Assembly (NCBI GenBank): GCA_039939375.1 | Contig: JBDVJO010000003.1 | Coordinates: 193,433 to 257,432, forward strand | Length of the DNA: 64,000 bases | Origin: Paracrocinitomix sp039939375 | Lineage (GTDB): Bacteria > Bacteroidota > Bacteroidia > Flavobacteriales_D > Crocinitomicaceae | Direction: 5' to 3' | Part shown: piece by piece, positions 35,216 through 43,318 of the stretch | Layout: each line of letters starts with the position of its first letter | How positions within the stretch are numbered: the first letter of the stretch is position 1 | Position numbers and translations under genes: made by a program | The notes under the pieces: generated by a model | Seen by the model: the letters and a program-made list of their open reading frames with translations, nothing else | What the model was told of the DNA's origin: nothing | Database searches by the model: none

Positions 35216-35264
35216 AATTTAGATCAATTTAAATAGAAAATTATGTTCCCCCAAACCAAAAGAG

Positions 35265-35272
35265 TACTTTTG
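35265..35272 (+). promoter_or_regulatory. Promoter -7 box inside a small hairpin
   Basis: TACTTTTG matches TAnnTTTG, 25 bp before the lipoprotein ATG at 35298. It overlaps a perfect inverted repeat CCAAAAG-AGTA-CTTTTGG (35256-35273), which may be an operator or just the symmetry of the box. Confidence 0.45.
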
Positions 35273-35297
35273 GCGTTCTTTAAAAAAAAGTAAAAAA

Positions 35298-35831
35298 ATG
35301 ATGATGAATCGATTACTAATTTGTGCCTTATTAAGTGTGAGTTTAATCTCGTGTAAAAAGCTAAATAAACTAACTCAATTTGAAATTGAGTATAGTAACA
35401 CAGCTATAATTCCGAGCAGTACCGGAATCAATTTACCTTTCGTTTTTGTTACACCAGAAAAAGAAACTAACTCTGAAACCACGTTTGAAATTAACGACAC
35501 GCGTAAAGATAAAATTCAACAAATCATGTTAACAGACTTAGAGTTGGATGTGACCTCTCCTAATTCTGAGGATTTTAGCTTCTTAAAAAGCATTAAGATT
35601 TATTTAAATGCTGATGGCTTAGATGAAATTCTATTGGCATGGAAAGACCCTGTTCCTGAGTCAACATCAACGATCCTAATATTAGAATGCACCAACGCAG
35701 ACATGCAAGAATACATTAAGAAAGATCAATTTACCTTAAGAGTGAATGCTGTTACAGATGAGATTATTTCTCAAGATCACGAATTGAGTATCTTTTCAAA
35801 GTATTTTGTAGATGCTAAGATTGTGAATTAA
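35298..35831 (+). CDS. Lipoprotein of unknown function
   Basis: 177 residues. Signal peptide NRLLICALLSVSLISC with lipobox cysteine. The mature part is mostly beta, with no recognised domain (FEIEYSNTAIIPSS, TFEINDTRKDKIQQIMLTDLELDV, LKSIKIYLNADGLDEILLAWKD). Three ATG codons occur within the first four codons (positions 1, 2, 3); the first is given. It is divergent from the Yip1-like gene and its stop overlaps the stop of the convergent flavoprotein gene. Confidence 0.75.
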   Translation: MMMNRLLICALLSVSLISCKKLNKLTQFEIEYSNTAIIPSSTGINLPFVFVTPEKETNSETTFEINDTRKDKIQQIMLTDLELDVTSPNSEDFSFLKSIKIYLNADGLDEILLAWKDPVPESTSTILILECTNADMQEYIKKDQFTLRVNAVTDEIISQDHELSIFSKYFVDAKIVN

Positions 35832-37042
35832 CCCAACTTCGCGGCAATGTAAGCGGTAGTCCAAGCGGATTGGAAATTATATCCGCCAGTGATGCCATCT
35901 ATATCCATCACTTCGCCTGTAAAATACAAGTTTGGTACTACCTTGCTTTGCATAGTTTTGCAATCAATACTTTCTAAGCTTACACCTCCACAGGTAACAA
36001 ATTCATCCTTAAAGGTTGTTTTTCCTTCAACTTGATAGATGTCGTTTGTGAGGACATTCACTAGTTTGTTCAATCCTTTTTTACCTAACTCTGGCCATTT
36101 CTTATTCGTATCTAGATCAGATTTCTCTAATAAATAAACCCAAAGCCGTTCTGGTAAACCGAAGGGTCTGATGCCTTTTAAATGTTTGGCTGGATGCTCT
36201 TCAATAATTTTTCTGATGACACCTGCTACCACTTCATTGTTCAATTCATCCACCCAATTCACTTGAATTTTGAAGTTATAATTGAATTCTTCTAAAATTC
36301 TGGCGCCAAAAGCCGAGAGTTTCAAAATAGCGGGTCCACTCATGCCCCAATGCGTCAACAATAACGGTCCTTCAGATTTTAACTTGGTTGACTGAATAGA
36401 GACCTTTGCGTTTTCAACTACAATTCCCATTAAGGTGGTAACACCTTCATTGGGCATATTAAAGGTAAATAATGAAGGCACTGGGTTTTCGATTTTATGC
36501 CCAAGTCGCTCTAACCATAATAACCCTGAGTTCTTTGGAGATCCACCAGTAGCGACTATTACTTTATCAAAAACTTCAATTTGTTCTTCATCTCCGTCAA
36601 AATGTAAAGCAATAACCTCTCCTAGTGGTTTCAACTCTTTCACTTTGTGACTCATCTTGATTTCAATATTCAAACGAATCACTTCTGCCATAAAACAGTC
36701 AATAATAGACTGTGAACTTTGAGATTCTGGAAAAACACAATGATCAGATTGAGTAACTAATGGAACTCCCCTATCTGTAAACCACTTTTGGCAATCTTGT
36801 GTACTGAATTCGGTAAAAGCTTGTTTTAATTTTTTATTTCCTCTTGGATAAGCATCCGATAATAGCTTGATGGATGTTTCACTGTTTGTTACATTACAGC
36901 GGCCACCTCCTGAAATTTTCACCTTTGAAAGTACTCTTTTAGACTTTTCAAAAATCACTACTTCAGCTGAAGGATGATTCTCTTTGACGTGGATTGCAGA
37001 AAAGAATCCACCTGCACCTCCTCCTATTATAGCTACTCTCAT
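35828..37042 (-). CDS. NAD(P)/FAD-dependent oxidoreductase, HI0933/YhiN (BaiN-like) family
   Basis: 404 residues. The FAD-binding dinucleotide motif GGGAGGFFSAIHVKENHP is at the extreme N-terminus, KISGGGRCNVTN is the family signature, and VIVATGGSPKNSG and GGVSLESIDCKTMQSKVVPNLYFTGEVMDIDGITGGYN (end) are typical. Family members are flavoproteins of mostly unknown reaction; some reduce bile-acid intermediates. The -7 box (TATCTTTG on the minus strand, 37047-37054) ends only 4 bp before the ATG, so the mRNA may be leaderless. Confidence 0.9.
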   Translation of the reverse strand: MRVAIIGGGAGGFFSAIHVKENHPSAEVVIFEKSKRVLSKVKISGGGRCNVTNSETSIKLLSDAYPRGNKKLKQAFTEFSTQDCQKWFTDRGVPLVTQSDHCVFPESQSSQSIIDCFMAEVIRLNIEIKMSHKVKELKPLGEVIALHFDGDEEQIEVFDKVIVATGGSPKNSGLLWLERLGHKIENPVPSLFTFNMPNEGVTTLMGIVVENAKVSIQSTKLKSEGPLLLTHWGMSGPAILKLSAFGARILEEFNYNFKIQVNWVDELNNEVVAGVIRKIIEEHPAKHLKGIRPFGLPERLWVYLLEKSDLDTNKKWPELGKKGLNKLVNVLTNDIYQVEGKTTFKDEFVTCGGVSLESIDCKTMQSKVVPNLYFTGEVMDIDGITGGYNFQSAWTTAYIAAKLG

Positions 37043-37046
37043 AATG

Positions 37047-37054
37047 CAAAGATA
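37047..37054 (-). promoter_or_regulatory. Promoter -7 box directly upstream of the flavoprotein gene
   Basis: Minus-strand TATCTTTG (TAnnTTTG) with only 4 bp to the ATG at 37042. Transcription would start at or next to the start codon. No clear -33 TTG. Confidence 0.45.
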
Positions 37055-37187
37055 AAATTAAATCAACTGTTCTTATTGAATTAATACAGACCTCACACCT
37101 CAATCCTTAACATAACCATAATCTCAAAAATTTCTCTGTTAAAAATGATAACATTAATTTCATATTGAATTCATAATTTATTAAGAA

Positions 37188-37493
37188 ATGAGTAAAACGG
37201 ACGATAAAAAAAATAAAGCCGCAGCTAAGAAAAAGGCTGAGGCAAAGAAAAAGGCTGAGGCAAAGAAAAAAGCTGCTGCCAAAAAGAAAGCTGCAGACAA
37301 GAAAAAAGCTGCAGCAAAAAAGAAGGCTGCTAAGAAAAAAGCAGATGATAAAAAGAAAGCTTTAGCTAAAAAGAAAAAAGCTATAGCTAAGAAGAAAGCT
37401 GACGCCAAGAAGAAGGCTGACGCTAAGAAAAAAGCCGCTAAAAAGAAAGCTGCTGAGAAGAAAAAAAATGAAAAGAAGAAGAAGAAAAAATAA
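37188..37493 (+). CDS. Lysine/alanine-rich histone H1-like protein
   Basis: 101 residues, of which 53 are Lys and 30 Ala, arranged as repeating AxAKKK units. This composition resembles histone H1-like tails (HCT, AlgP C-terminus) that bind DNA non-specifically. There is no folded domain in front. It is a real gene candidate: it has a clear ATG, and a strong terminator 18 bp after its stop. Because the composition is so biased, similarity searches would be unreliable. Probable nucleoid or RNA-binding role. Confidence 0.75.
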   Translation: MSKTDDKKNKAAAKKKAEAKKKAEAKKKAAAKKKAADKKKAAAKKKAAKKKADDKKKALAKKKKAIAKKKADAKKKADAKKKAAKKKAAEKKKNEKKKKKK

Positions 37494-37510
37494 TTCTTCC
37501 CAAGAAGTTG

Positions 37511-37540
37511 AAAAGCCTTTCCTGATGGAAAGGCTTTTTT
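37511..37540 (+). terminator. Intrinsic terminator after the Lys-rich gene
   Basis: AAAAGCCTTTCC (37511-37522) pairs perfectly with GGAAAGGCTTTT (37527-37538), loop TGAT, followed by T's. It separates the gene from convergent alaS. Confidence 0.9.
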
Positions 37541-37542
37541 AT

Positions 37543-40161
37543 TTAATTAAAGATTTCTTCTTCAACGGCTTTAATAGCTTGTGGTATTCCAGATGCATCT
37601 TTTCCACCGGCAGTAGCAAAGAATGGCTGTCCTCCACCTCCACCTTGAATGTGCTTGGCTGCGTTTTTCACCAAATTCCCTGCATGAAGATCTTTAGCTT
37701 TCGCCAAATCATCTGAAATGACTACTGAAATAGTTGCCTTACCACCAGACTTCCCACCTATAACTGCAACTAAATCTTTTACTTCAGCTTTTAACTGAAA
37801 ACACAAGTCTTTAATTGAACCACCATCTAAATCTAAGGTTTCTGATATGAAATGAACGCCTGATCGCTCCTCAACTTTTGCTAATAAATCAGCTTTAATT
37901 TGCTTCACCTGCCCCTTTTTCAATGCTTCGATTTCTTTGGCCATTTTAGCATTCTTATCCAATAGTTCTTGAACTGCAGCCACCATATCTTTAGGTTTCT
38001 TCAGTAATTCAGAAAGTTCATTAAACTGTTCTGCTCTTTCCTTGAAATAAGCCTCTGCTTTGTCTGAAGTAATTGCTTCTATTCTTCTAATTCCGGCAGC
38101 CACCGAACCTTCAGAAACAATCTTTAGGCTTCTGATATCTCCTGTAGTTTGAACATGTGTTCCGCCACAAAGCTCAACCGAATTCCCAAATTGTATTACT
38201 CTAACAACGTCTCCATACTTTTCACCAAACAAAGCCATAGCTCCCATTTCTTGGGCAACTTCCATAGGAACAGCTCTTTTTTCATTCAAAGCAATGTTCT
38301 TCTTGATATCTTCGTTTACCTGCTGCTCAATTGCTGCTAGTTCTTCATCTGATACTTTTGAAAAATGTGAGAAATCAAATCTTAAATAATCTGAATTCAC
38401 CAAAGATCCTTTTTGCTCAACGTGTGTTCCTAACTTTTCTCTTAATGCATGATGCAATAAGTGCGTAGCAGAATGATTCGCTTCAGATAATCTTCGAGTT
38501 TCTTTGTTCACTTTAGCTCGGAATTTCACCGTCAGGTGTTTAGGTAAATCTTTCGCAAAATGAACGATTAGATTATTCTCCTTCTTGGTGTCAAAAATGA
38601 CTACCTTTTCTTCATCTGATTCTATCCAACCTTTATCTCCAACTTGTCCACCTCCTTCTGCATAGAATGGTGTCATATTAAAAGCCAACTGATAAAACTC
38701 CTTATTTTTTTGCTTTACTTTTCTGTATTTCGTGATGAACACATCCGCTTCTAATAAATCATATCCCACGAACTCTTCCACATCATCTTCTTTCACTACA
38801 ACCCAGTCGTCAGATTCAATAGCAGAAGCTGCTCTAGATCTGTCTTTTTGCTTATTCAGGGCAATCTCAAAGCCATCATCATCAATTGACAATCCGTTTT
38901 CTCTTGCTATCAACCCGGTTAAATCAATTGGGAATCCAAAAGTATCGAACAATTCAAATACCGCTTCACCATCCAACACCTTTTGATTATTAGCCTTCGC
39001 CGTTTCAATTAAGGTTTGAATTTTACCCAACCCAGTTTCTAAAGTTCTGAAAAACGAAACCTCTTCTTCTTCAATAACTTTGTGAATTAATTCTTTTTGA
39101 GCTTTTAACTCGCCGAAGGCTTCTCCCATTACATTTGACAAGTCATCTGCCAAGTGAAACATGAACGGCTCTTTTACTCCTAAAGTCTGATATCCGTAAC
39201 GAATAGCCCGTCTTAAAATTCTTCTAATGACATATCCAGCTCCAGTATTTGAAGGTAATTGACCATCTGCAATAGAAAAGGCGATTGCTCTGATGTGATC
39301 TGCTACCACGCGAAGTGCGATATCCGTTTCTTCTGTTTCTCCGTATTTTTTTCCTGAAACTTTTTCTAGTTTTTGAATCAAAGTTTGAAACAAATCAATA
39401 TCATAGTTAGACTGCTTTGCCTGCATCACCATTGCTAAACGCTCCAATCCCATACCAGTATCTACATGGGTACTAGGAAGTGGTTCGAGTCCACCATTTG
39501 CTTTACGGTTAAACTGCATGAATACCAAGTTCCAAATCTCTATAACTTGAGGATGATCCATATTCACCAAAGACTTACCGTCCACTTTATTTCTTTCTTC
39601 TTCATTCCTGATATCCACATGAATCTCAGAACACGGTCCGCAAGGACCTGTCTCACCCATTTCCCAGAAATTATCTTTTTTATTGGCAAGAATAATTCTG
39701 TCTTCGTCAATATACTTTTTCCAGATATTAATGGCTTCTTGATCTGCTTTTAATCCATCTTCCGCATCTCCTTCAAAAACCGTTACGTAAAGTCGATCTT
39801 TATCTAATTTGTATACATCTATCAACAACTCCCAAGCCCAAGTAATAGCTTCCTCTTTGAAATAATCTCCAAAAGACCAGTTTCCGAGCATCTCAAACAT
39901 GGTATGATGATAGGTATCTACCCCTACCTCTTCTAAATCGTTATGTTTCCCAGATACACGTAAACATTTTTGAGTATTCGCTACACGCTTATCCTTGGCT
40001 TCATTGTAGCCTAAAAAGTAATCCTTGAATTGATTCATTCCTGCATTAGTAAACATTAATGTAGGATCATTTTTAACTACCATTGGAGCAGAACTCACTA
40101 TTTGATGCCCTTTTGAAGCAAAGTACTCCAAGAAAGTACTGCGTATATCGTTGATTTTCAT
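37543..40161 (-). CDS. alaS: Alanine-tRNA ligase AlaS
   Basis: 872 residues. Class II catalytic motifs appear at the N-terminus (SSAPMVVKNDPTLMFTNAGMNQFKDYFLG; DTYHHTMFEMLGNWSFGDYFKEEA), the tRNA-recognition helix region follows, then the editing domain (SATHLLHHALREKLG, ELCGGTHV zinc-site cysteine) and a C-terminal oligomerisation DHHA1 domain (GGKSGGKATISVV, IQGGGGGQPFFATAGGKD). It charges tRNA-Ala and clears mischarged Ser/Gly. The gene starts divergently from the M23 peptidase gene with interlocking promoters. Confidence 0.98.
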   Translation of the reverse strand: MKINDIRSTFLEYFASKGHQIVSSAPMVVKNDPTLMFTNAGMNQFKDYFLGYNEAKDKRVANTQKCLRVSGKHNDLEEVGVDTYHHTMFEMLGNWSFGDYFKEEAITWAWELLIDVYKLDKDRLYVTVFEGDAEDGLKADQEAINIWKKYIDEDRIILANKKDNFWEMGETGPCGPCSEIHVDIRNEEERNKVDGKSLVNMDHPQVIEIWNLVFMQFNRKANGGLEPLPSTHVDTGMGLERLAMVMQAKQSNYDIDLFQTLIQKLEKVSGKKYGETEETDIALRVVADHIRAIAFSIADGQLPSNTGAGYVIRRILRRAIRYGYQTLGVKEPFMFHLADDLSNVMGEAFGELKAQKELIHKVIEEEEVSFFRTLETGLGKIQTLIETAKANNQKVLDGEAVFELFDTFGFPIDLTGLIARENGLSIDDDGFEIALNKQKDRSRAASAIESDDWVVVKEDDVEEFVGYDLLEADVFITKYRKVKQKNKEFYQLAFNMTPFYAEGGGQVGDKGWIESDEEKVVIFDTKKENNLIVHFAKDLPKHLTVKFRAKVNKETRRLSEANHSATHLLHHALREKLGTHVEQKGSLVNSDYLRFDFSHFSKVSDEELAAIEQQVNEDIKKNIALNEKRAVPMEVAQEMGAMALFGEKYGDVVRVIQFGNSVELCGGTHVQTTGDIRSLKIVSEGSVAAGIRRIEAITSDKAEAYFKERAEQFNELSELLKKPKDMVAAVQELLDKNAKMAKEIEALKKGQVKQIKADLLAKVEERSGVHFISETLDLDGGSIKDLCFQLKAEVKDLVAVIGGKSGGKATISVVISDDLAKAKDLHAGNLVKNAAKHIQGGGGGQPFFATAGGKDASGIPQAIKAVEEEIFN

Positions 40162-40192
40162 TTATCTATTATGTTAACTATTGTTAATCAGA

Positions 40193-40222
40193 TTGCAAAT
40201 TTATCTTTTATACGTAAATTTG
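40193..40222 (+). promoter_or_regulatory. Promoter of the M23 peptidase gene
   Basis: TTG (40193-40195), then 19 bp, then TAAATTTG (40215-40222): a full -33/-7 match to the Bacteroidota consensus, 43 bp before the ATG at 40266. Confidence 0.7.
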
Positions 40223-40225
40223 CAG
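40196..40225 (-). promoter_or_regulatory. Promoter of alaS, interlocked with the divergent promoter
   Basis: On the minus strand TAAATTTG occupies 40203-40196, with CTG (near TTG) 19 bp upstream at 40225-40223, and the alaS ATG is 34 bp further on. Each promoter's -33 element lies at or beside the other's -7 box. Confidence 0.6.
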
Positions 40226-40265
40226 CGTCTTAACAGATGTTTTTGACCACAAAGCGACATTTACT

Positions 40266-41237
40266 ATGCGTAAAGAAAAATTTAAGTTTAATCCGGAGAC
40301 GCTCTCATATGAGAAAGTTGAAGTAAGCTGGAAGGAACGTACTTTAAAAATTGCACTCTTTGTTGCTCCCGCTATTGTGGTTGGATTAGGATTCTATTTC
40401 ATCTTAGGATCTATCTTTAAATCTCCATATGAGAAAAAGCTAGAAGCTGAAAATGCTTATTTAAATGAGCAATTAAATGATATGGATGAAAGACTAGTGT
40501 TGGCTATGACCGTACTAGATGACATTTCAGAAAGAGATAACGAAATTTACAGAGTTGTTTTTAATGCAGAGCCCTTCCCAGATGAATTGAGACAAATGGG
40601 AACCGGAGGATCTGATGAATATTCAGATTTAGTAGGATATAGTAGTTCTGAAAAAGTAATTGAGAATACGAAAAAAATAAAAGAATTAGAACGTATGCTT
40701 TATGCACAATCCATTTCATTTGATGAAGTTATAGGATTAGCTAAAGAGAAAGAAGAGATGTTGGCAGCAATCCCTGCGATACAGCCTGTTTCTAATGAGG
40801 ATTTAACGCGAATTGCATCAGGTTTTGGATTTAGAATTGACCCGATTTACAAAACGAAGAAAATGCATACAGGGCTTGATTTTACAGCTGATACAGGAAC
40901 ACCTGTCTACGCGACTGGTAACGGAAAGGTAGTTCAATGTGAAGTAAAAAGATGGGGCTACGGACAATCAGTGATTATTGACCATGGATATGGATACCGC
41001 ACACGATACGCACACTTAAGCGAATTCAAATGCAAACCAGGAGATAAGGTTGTTAGAGGTCAAATCATTGGATTGGTGGGTTCTACAGGTAAATCTACAG
41101 CTCCTCATTTACATTATGAAGTTGAACAAAACGGAAAGAAAATTAATCCGATTCACTTTTTCCACTCAGATATTTCTCCTGAAGAATATGAGCGTTTAAT
41201 TGAAATGGCAACAAATGCCAACCTTTCATTTGACTAA
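40266..41237 (+). CDS. M23 family metallopeptidase (LytM domain)
   Basis: 323 residues: cytoplasmic N-terminus, one transmembrane helix at about 28-50 (IALFVAPAIVVGLGFYFIL), a coiled-coil-prone region (KKLEAENAYLNEQLNDMDERL), then the LytM/Gly-Gly endopeptidase domain with HTGLDFTA (zinc ligands His and Asp), YAHL and the HLHYEVEQNG motif. Such enzymes cut or regulate cutting of peptidoglycan crosslinks in the periplasm; the position of the coiled coil is reminiscent of cell-division activators, but that is not shown. Confidence 0.9.
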   Translation: MRKEKFKFNPETLSYEKVEVSWKERTLKIALFVAPAIVVGLGFYFILGSIFKSPYEKKLEAENAYLNEQLNDMDERLVLAMTVLDDISERDNEIYRVVFNAEPFPDELRQMGTGGSDEYSDLVGYSSSEKVIENTKKIKELERMLYAQSISFDEVIGLAKEKEEMLAAIPAIQPVSNEDLTRIASGFGFRIDPIYKTKKMHTGLDFTADTGTPVYATGNGKVVQCEVKRWGYGQSVIIDHGYGYRTRYAHLSEFKCKPGDKVVRGQIIGLVGSTGKSTAPHLHYEVEQNGKKINPIHFFHSDISPEEYERLIEMATNANLSFD

Positions 41238-41332
41238 ACTTTATCGATTAATTCTAGGGATTCAGCTAAATACTTAGATGTTGACCAACTTAATTCATTA
41301 AATTGCGTTATCGTTTTACAGACGCACTACAC

Positions 41333-42376
41333 ATGAAAAAAACTTTACTCATTGCACTTGCATTTCTTGCAACAACAGGATTTTCACAAGTTCCTGCCTA
41401 TTATAACGGAATCGACTTTTCTGCTTCCTCTAATAATATTTACGCCCAACTTTCTTTATTGGTCACTAATACACATGACGAAATCACTTACTCAGAGTGC
41501 TGGGACGCCTTGAAAGAAGCTGATTTAGATGTAGGAAGTACCACTATGGTCAAGTTAATTTATGGGTATGATGATGGTGACGGAAACCCAGTAACTGATA
41601 GAACAAGAAATAAAAACGATAATGGCGGTGACAATGGTCAATGGAACAGAGAACATGTCTTTCCAAAATCACTTGGAAGTCCTGATTTAGGAACTGAAGG
41701 TCCTGGATCTGACGCCCACAACTTAAGAGCTTGTGATGTGCAGCAAAACGGTAACCGAGCAAATAAAAAATACACTGAATCATCAGGGAATGCAGGATCG
41801 ACAGGTGGAAATTGGTATCCAGGAGATGAATGGAAAGGAGATTGTGCTAGAATCATAATGTACATGTATTTGAGATATGGCACAAGATGCAAACCCATTG
41901 ATGTTGGAACAGGAAGCATAAATTCTTCAGACGCCAATATGGCTAACATGTTTCTAGAATGGAACAATGATGATCCCGTTTCTCAATGTGAGAAAAATAG
42001 AAATGATGCCATCCAAAATCATCAAGGAAACAGAAACCCATTTATAGATAATCCAAGAATTGCTTACAAGATTTGGGGTGGACCTATGGCCGAAGATACA
42101 TGGGGTGGACTTGGGGCTGATGAAAATGAGAATGATTTGTTGACAATCTACCCAAATCCAATTACAGACAACATCTTTTATGTGACGGGATTAAACACCA
42201 TTGATGTTGACTCATTAAAACTGTATTCAATTAGTGGTCAATTAATTAAATCGCTTGATGTAAATCAATTAATCAATAATGGAGGCGTATCAATTGATCA
42301 TGTTCAGAACGGAACTTATGTACTTTCAATTGTAGCAGATGATCAAGCTATCCAGCGAAAAGTTATCATTCAATGA
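41333..42376 (+). CDS. Secreted endonuclease I family nuclease with T9SS type A sorting domain
   Basis: About 347 residues. Signal peptide KTLLIALAFLATTGFSQ. The catalytic region has QWNREHVFPKSLGSP, SDAHNLRACDVQQNGNRANKKY and DEWKGDCARIIMYMYLRYG of the EndA/Dns (His-Me finger) family, with the His of REHVFP as catalytic base. The last ~75 residues are a type IX secretion sorting domain (LLTIYPNPITDNIFYV, LYSISGQLIKSL, NGTYVLSIVADDQAIQRKVII). The protein is predicted to be exported to the cell surface or medium to degrade nucleic acid. The ATG at 41333 begins the signal peptide and is preferred over upstream starts. Overlaps the next gene by 4 bp. Confidence 0.9.
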   Translation: MKKTLLIALAFLATTGFSQVPAYYNGIDFSASSNNIYAQLSLLVTNTHDEITYSECWDALKEADLDVGSTTMVKLIYGYDDGDGNPVTDRTRNKNDNGGDNGQWNREHVFPKSLGSPDLGTEGPGSDAHNLRACDVQQNGNRANKKYTESSGNAGSTGGNWYPGDEWKGDCARIIMYMYLRYGTRCKPIDVGTGSINSSDANMANMFLEWNNDDPVSQCEKNRNDAIQNHQGNRNPFIDNPRIAYKIWGGPMAEDTWGGLGADENENDLLTIYPNPITDNIFYVTGLNTIDVDSLKLYSISGQLIKSLDVNQLINNGGVSIDHVQNGTYVLSIVADDQAIQRKVIIQ

Positions 42377-42609
42377 ACCGAAAAATTAAACTAATTTGGG
42401 ATTTTCATGGTGGTGATGCACAAGGCACGGCCGAACATCACCTCAGGCATTTAAAGCAGTTCATGGAACGCGAAAAACTAGAAATGGTAAGAACAAGCGT
42501 ACAATCTGCTAACGACTTGCATTCAATGGCTTGTTTAACGGTAAACGAAAAAGACGTTCGCATCTTAAGAGACACCTTGAAGCCCAACAGAGCCTTCGTT
42601 GTAGAATAA
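42373..42609 (+). CDS. Small conserved hypothetical protein
   Basis: A 78-residue soluble protein (IKLIWDFHGGDAQGTAEHHLRHLKQFMEREKLEM ... SACL-type strand and KPNRAFVVE end). It has several His in the first third (DFHGGDAQ, EHHLRHL), which might bind metal. The fold looks like a small ferredoxin-like alpha/beta unit. It overlaps the nuclease gene by 4 bp (ATGA), suggesting translation coupling. No function is known. Confidence 0.7.
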   Translation: MNRKIKLIWDFHGGDAQGTAEHHLRHLKQFMEREKLEMVRTSVQSANDLHSMACLTVNEKDVRILRDTLKPNRAFVVE

Positions 42610-42610
42610 C

Positions 42611-43252
42611 TTAAAATAAAATTGGGTTCGTATTCTTTTCGGCACCAATAGTTGTTTCAGGCCCATGCCCAGTATACACAACAGTATCTTCAGGTAAAGA
42701 AAACATGACTTCAGTAATTGATTTTTTCAAGGTATTAAAGTCGCCACCAGGCAAATCATATCTACCGTACGAACCTTGAAACAACACATCACCATTAATT
42801 ACAAACTTATCTTCAGCCGAATAAAAAACGACATGCCCAGGTGCATGACCAGGAGTAAACAACACTTCTAATTCGCTGTTTCCAAACTTGATATTCTCGC
42901 CTTCTTTAATGAAATAAGATGGCTCAGGAGATATTTGATAGCCACCAATCCCATACATATTAGCAGCAATTGGCATATTGTTTAGTGTTGGCAGGTCTAA
43001 TTCATTCATCCCCAATTCTAAGCCCCATTCATTGGCTACGAAAAAATTCCCGAAAACATGATCTAAATGGCAGTGTGTATTCCATAAAGCCACAGGATTT
43101 AACCCATTCTCTTCTATATATGCTTTCAAATATTCGCGTTCTTCTGGCGCATAACAGCCTGGGTCAATTATTGCACATTCATTGGTCTCATCACTTAAAA
43201 TGTAAGTATTTTCAGAAAAAGGATTAAAGGTTAATTTGTGAACTTTTATCAT
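42611..43252 (-). CDS. MBL-fold metallo-hydrolase (glyoxalase II-like)
   Basis: 213 residues. Metal site motifs: THCHLDHVFGN (HxHxDH), then the later ligands in TPGHAPGHVVFY, NGDVLFQGSYGRYD and TGHGPETTIG. The arrangement of the protein (NPFSENTYIL at the start, GDVLF, TGHGPET at the end) fits the glyoxalase II/YcbL-type hydrolases, which act on thioesters or similar. It sits convergently with the small gene at 42373 (2 bp apart) and divergent from the large outer-membrane gene. Confidence 0.92.
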   Translation of the reverse strand: MIKVHKLTFNPFSENTYILSDETNECAIIDPGCYAPEEREYLKAYIEENGLNPVALWNTHCHLDHVFGNFFVANEWGLELGMNELDLPTLNNMPIAANMYGIGGYQISPEPSYFIKEGENIKFGNSELEVLFTPGHAPGHVVFYSAEDKFVINGDVLFQGSYGRYDLPGGDFNTLKKSITEVMFSLPEDTVVYTGHGPETTIGAEKNTNPILF

Positions 43253-43273
43253 AGCTATCGGTTATAGACTCTA

Positions 43274-43281
43274 CAAATGTA
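43274..43281 (-). promoter_or_regulatory. Promoter -7 box for the MBL-fold gene
   Basis: Minus-strand TACATTTG (TAnnTTTG), 22 bp before the ATG at 43252. The divergent gene's box (43295-43302) is 13 bp away. Confidence 0.5.
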
Positions 43282-43294
43282 GCTTTTAGTTGGG

Positions 43295-43302
43295 TATATT
43301 TG
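43295..43302 (+). promoter_or_regulatory. Promoter -7 box for the large outer-membrane gene
   Basis: TATATTTG (TAnnTTTG), 17 bp before the ATG at 43319, giving a very short leader. Confidence 0.5.
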
Positions 43303-43318
43303 TATCTTTATCCTTCAG

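Noticed and set aside
37181..37408. Open frame antisense to the Lys-rich gene encoding a Phe/Ala-rich peptide
   Set aside because: It is the complement of the AAA/GCT-rich repeats and has no independent start signal or domain.
41638..41967. 109-codon minus-strand open frame in the T9SS nuclease gene
   Set aside because: Opposite to a well-supported catalytic region (REHVFPKS); the antisense peptide shows no domain.
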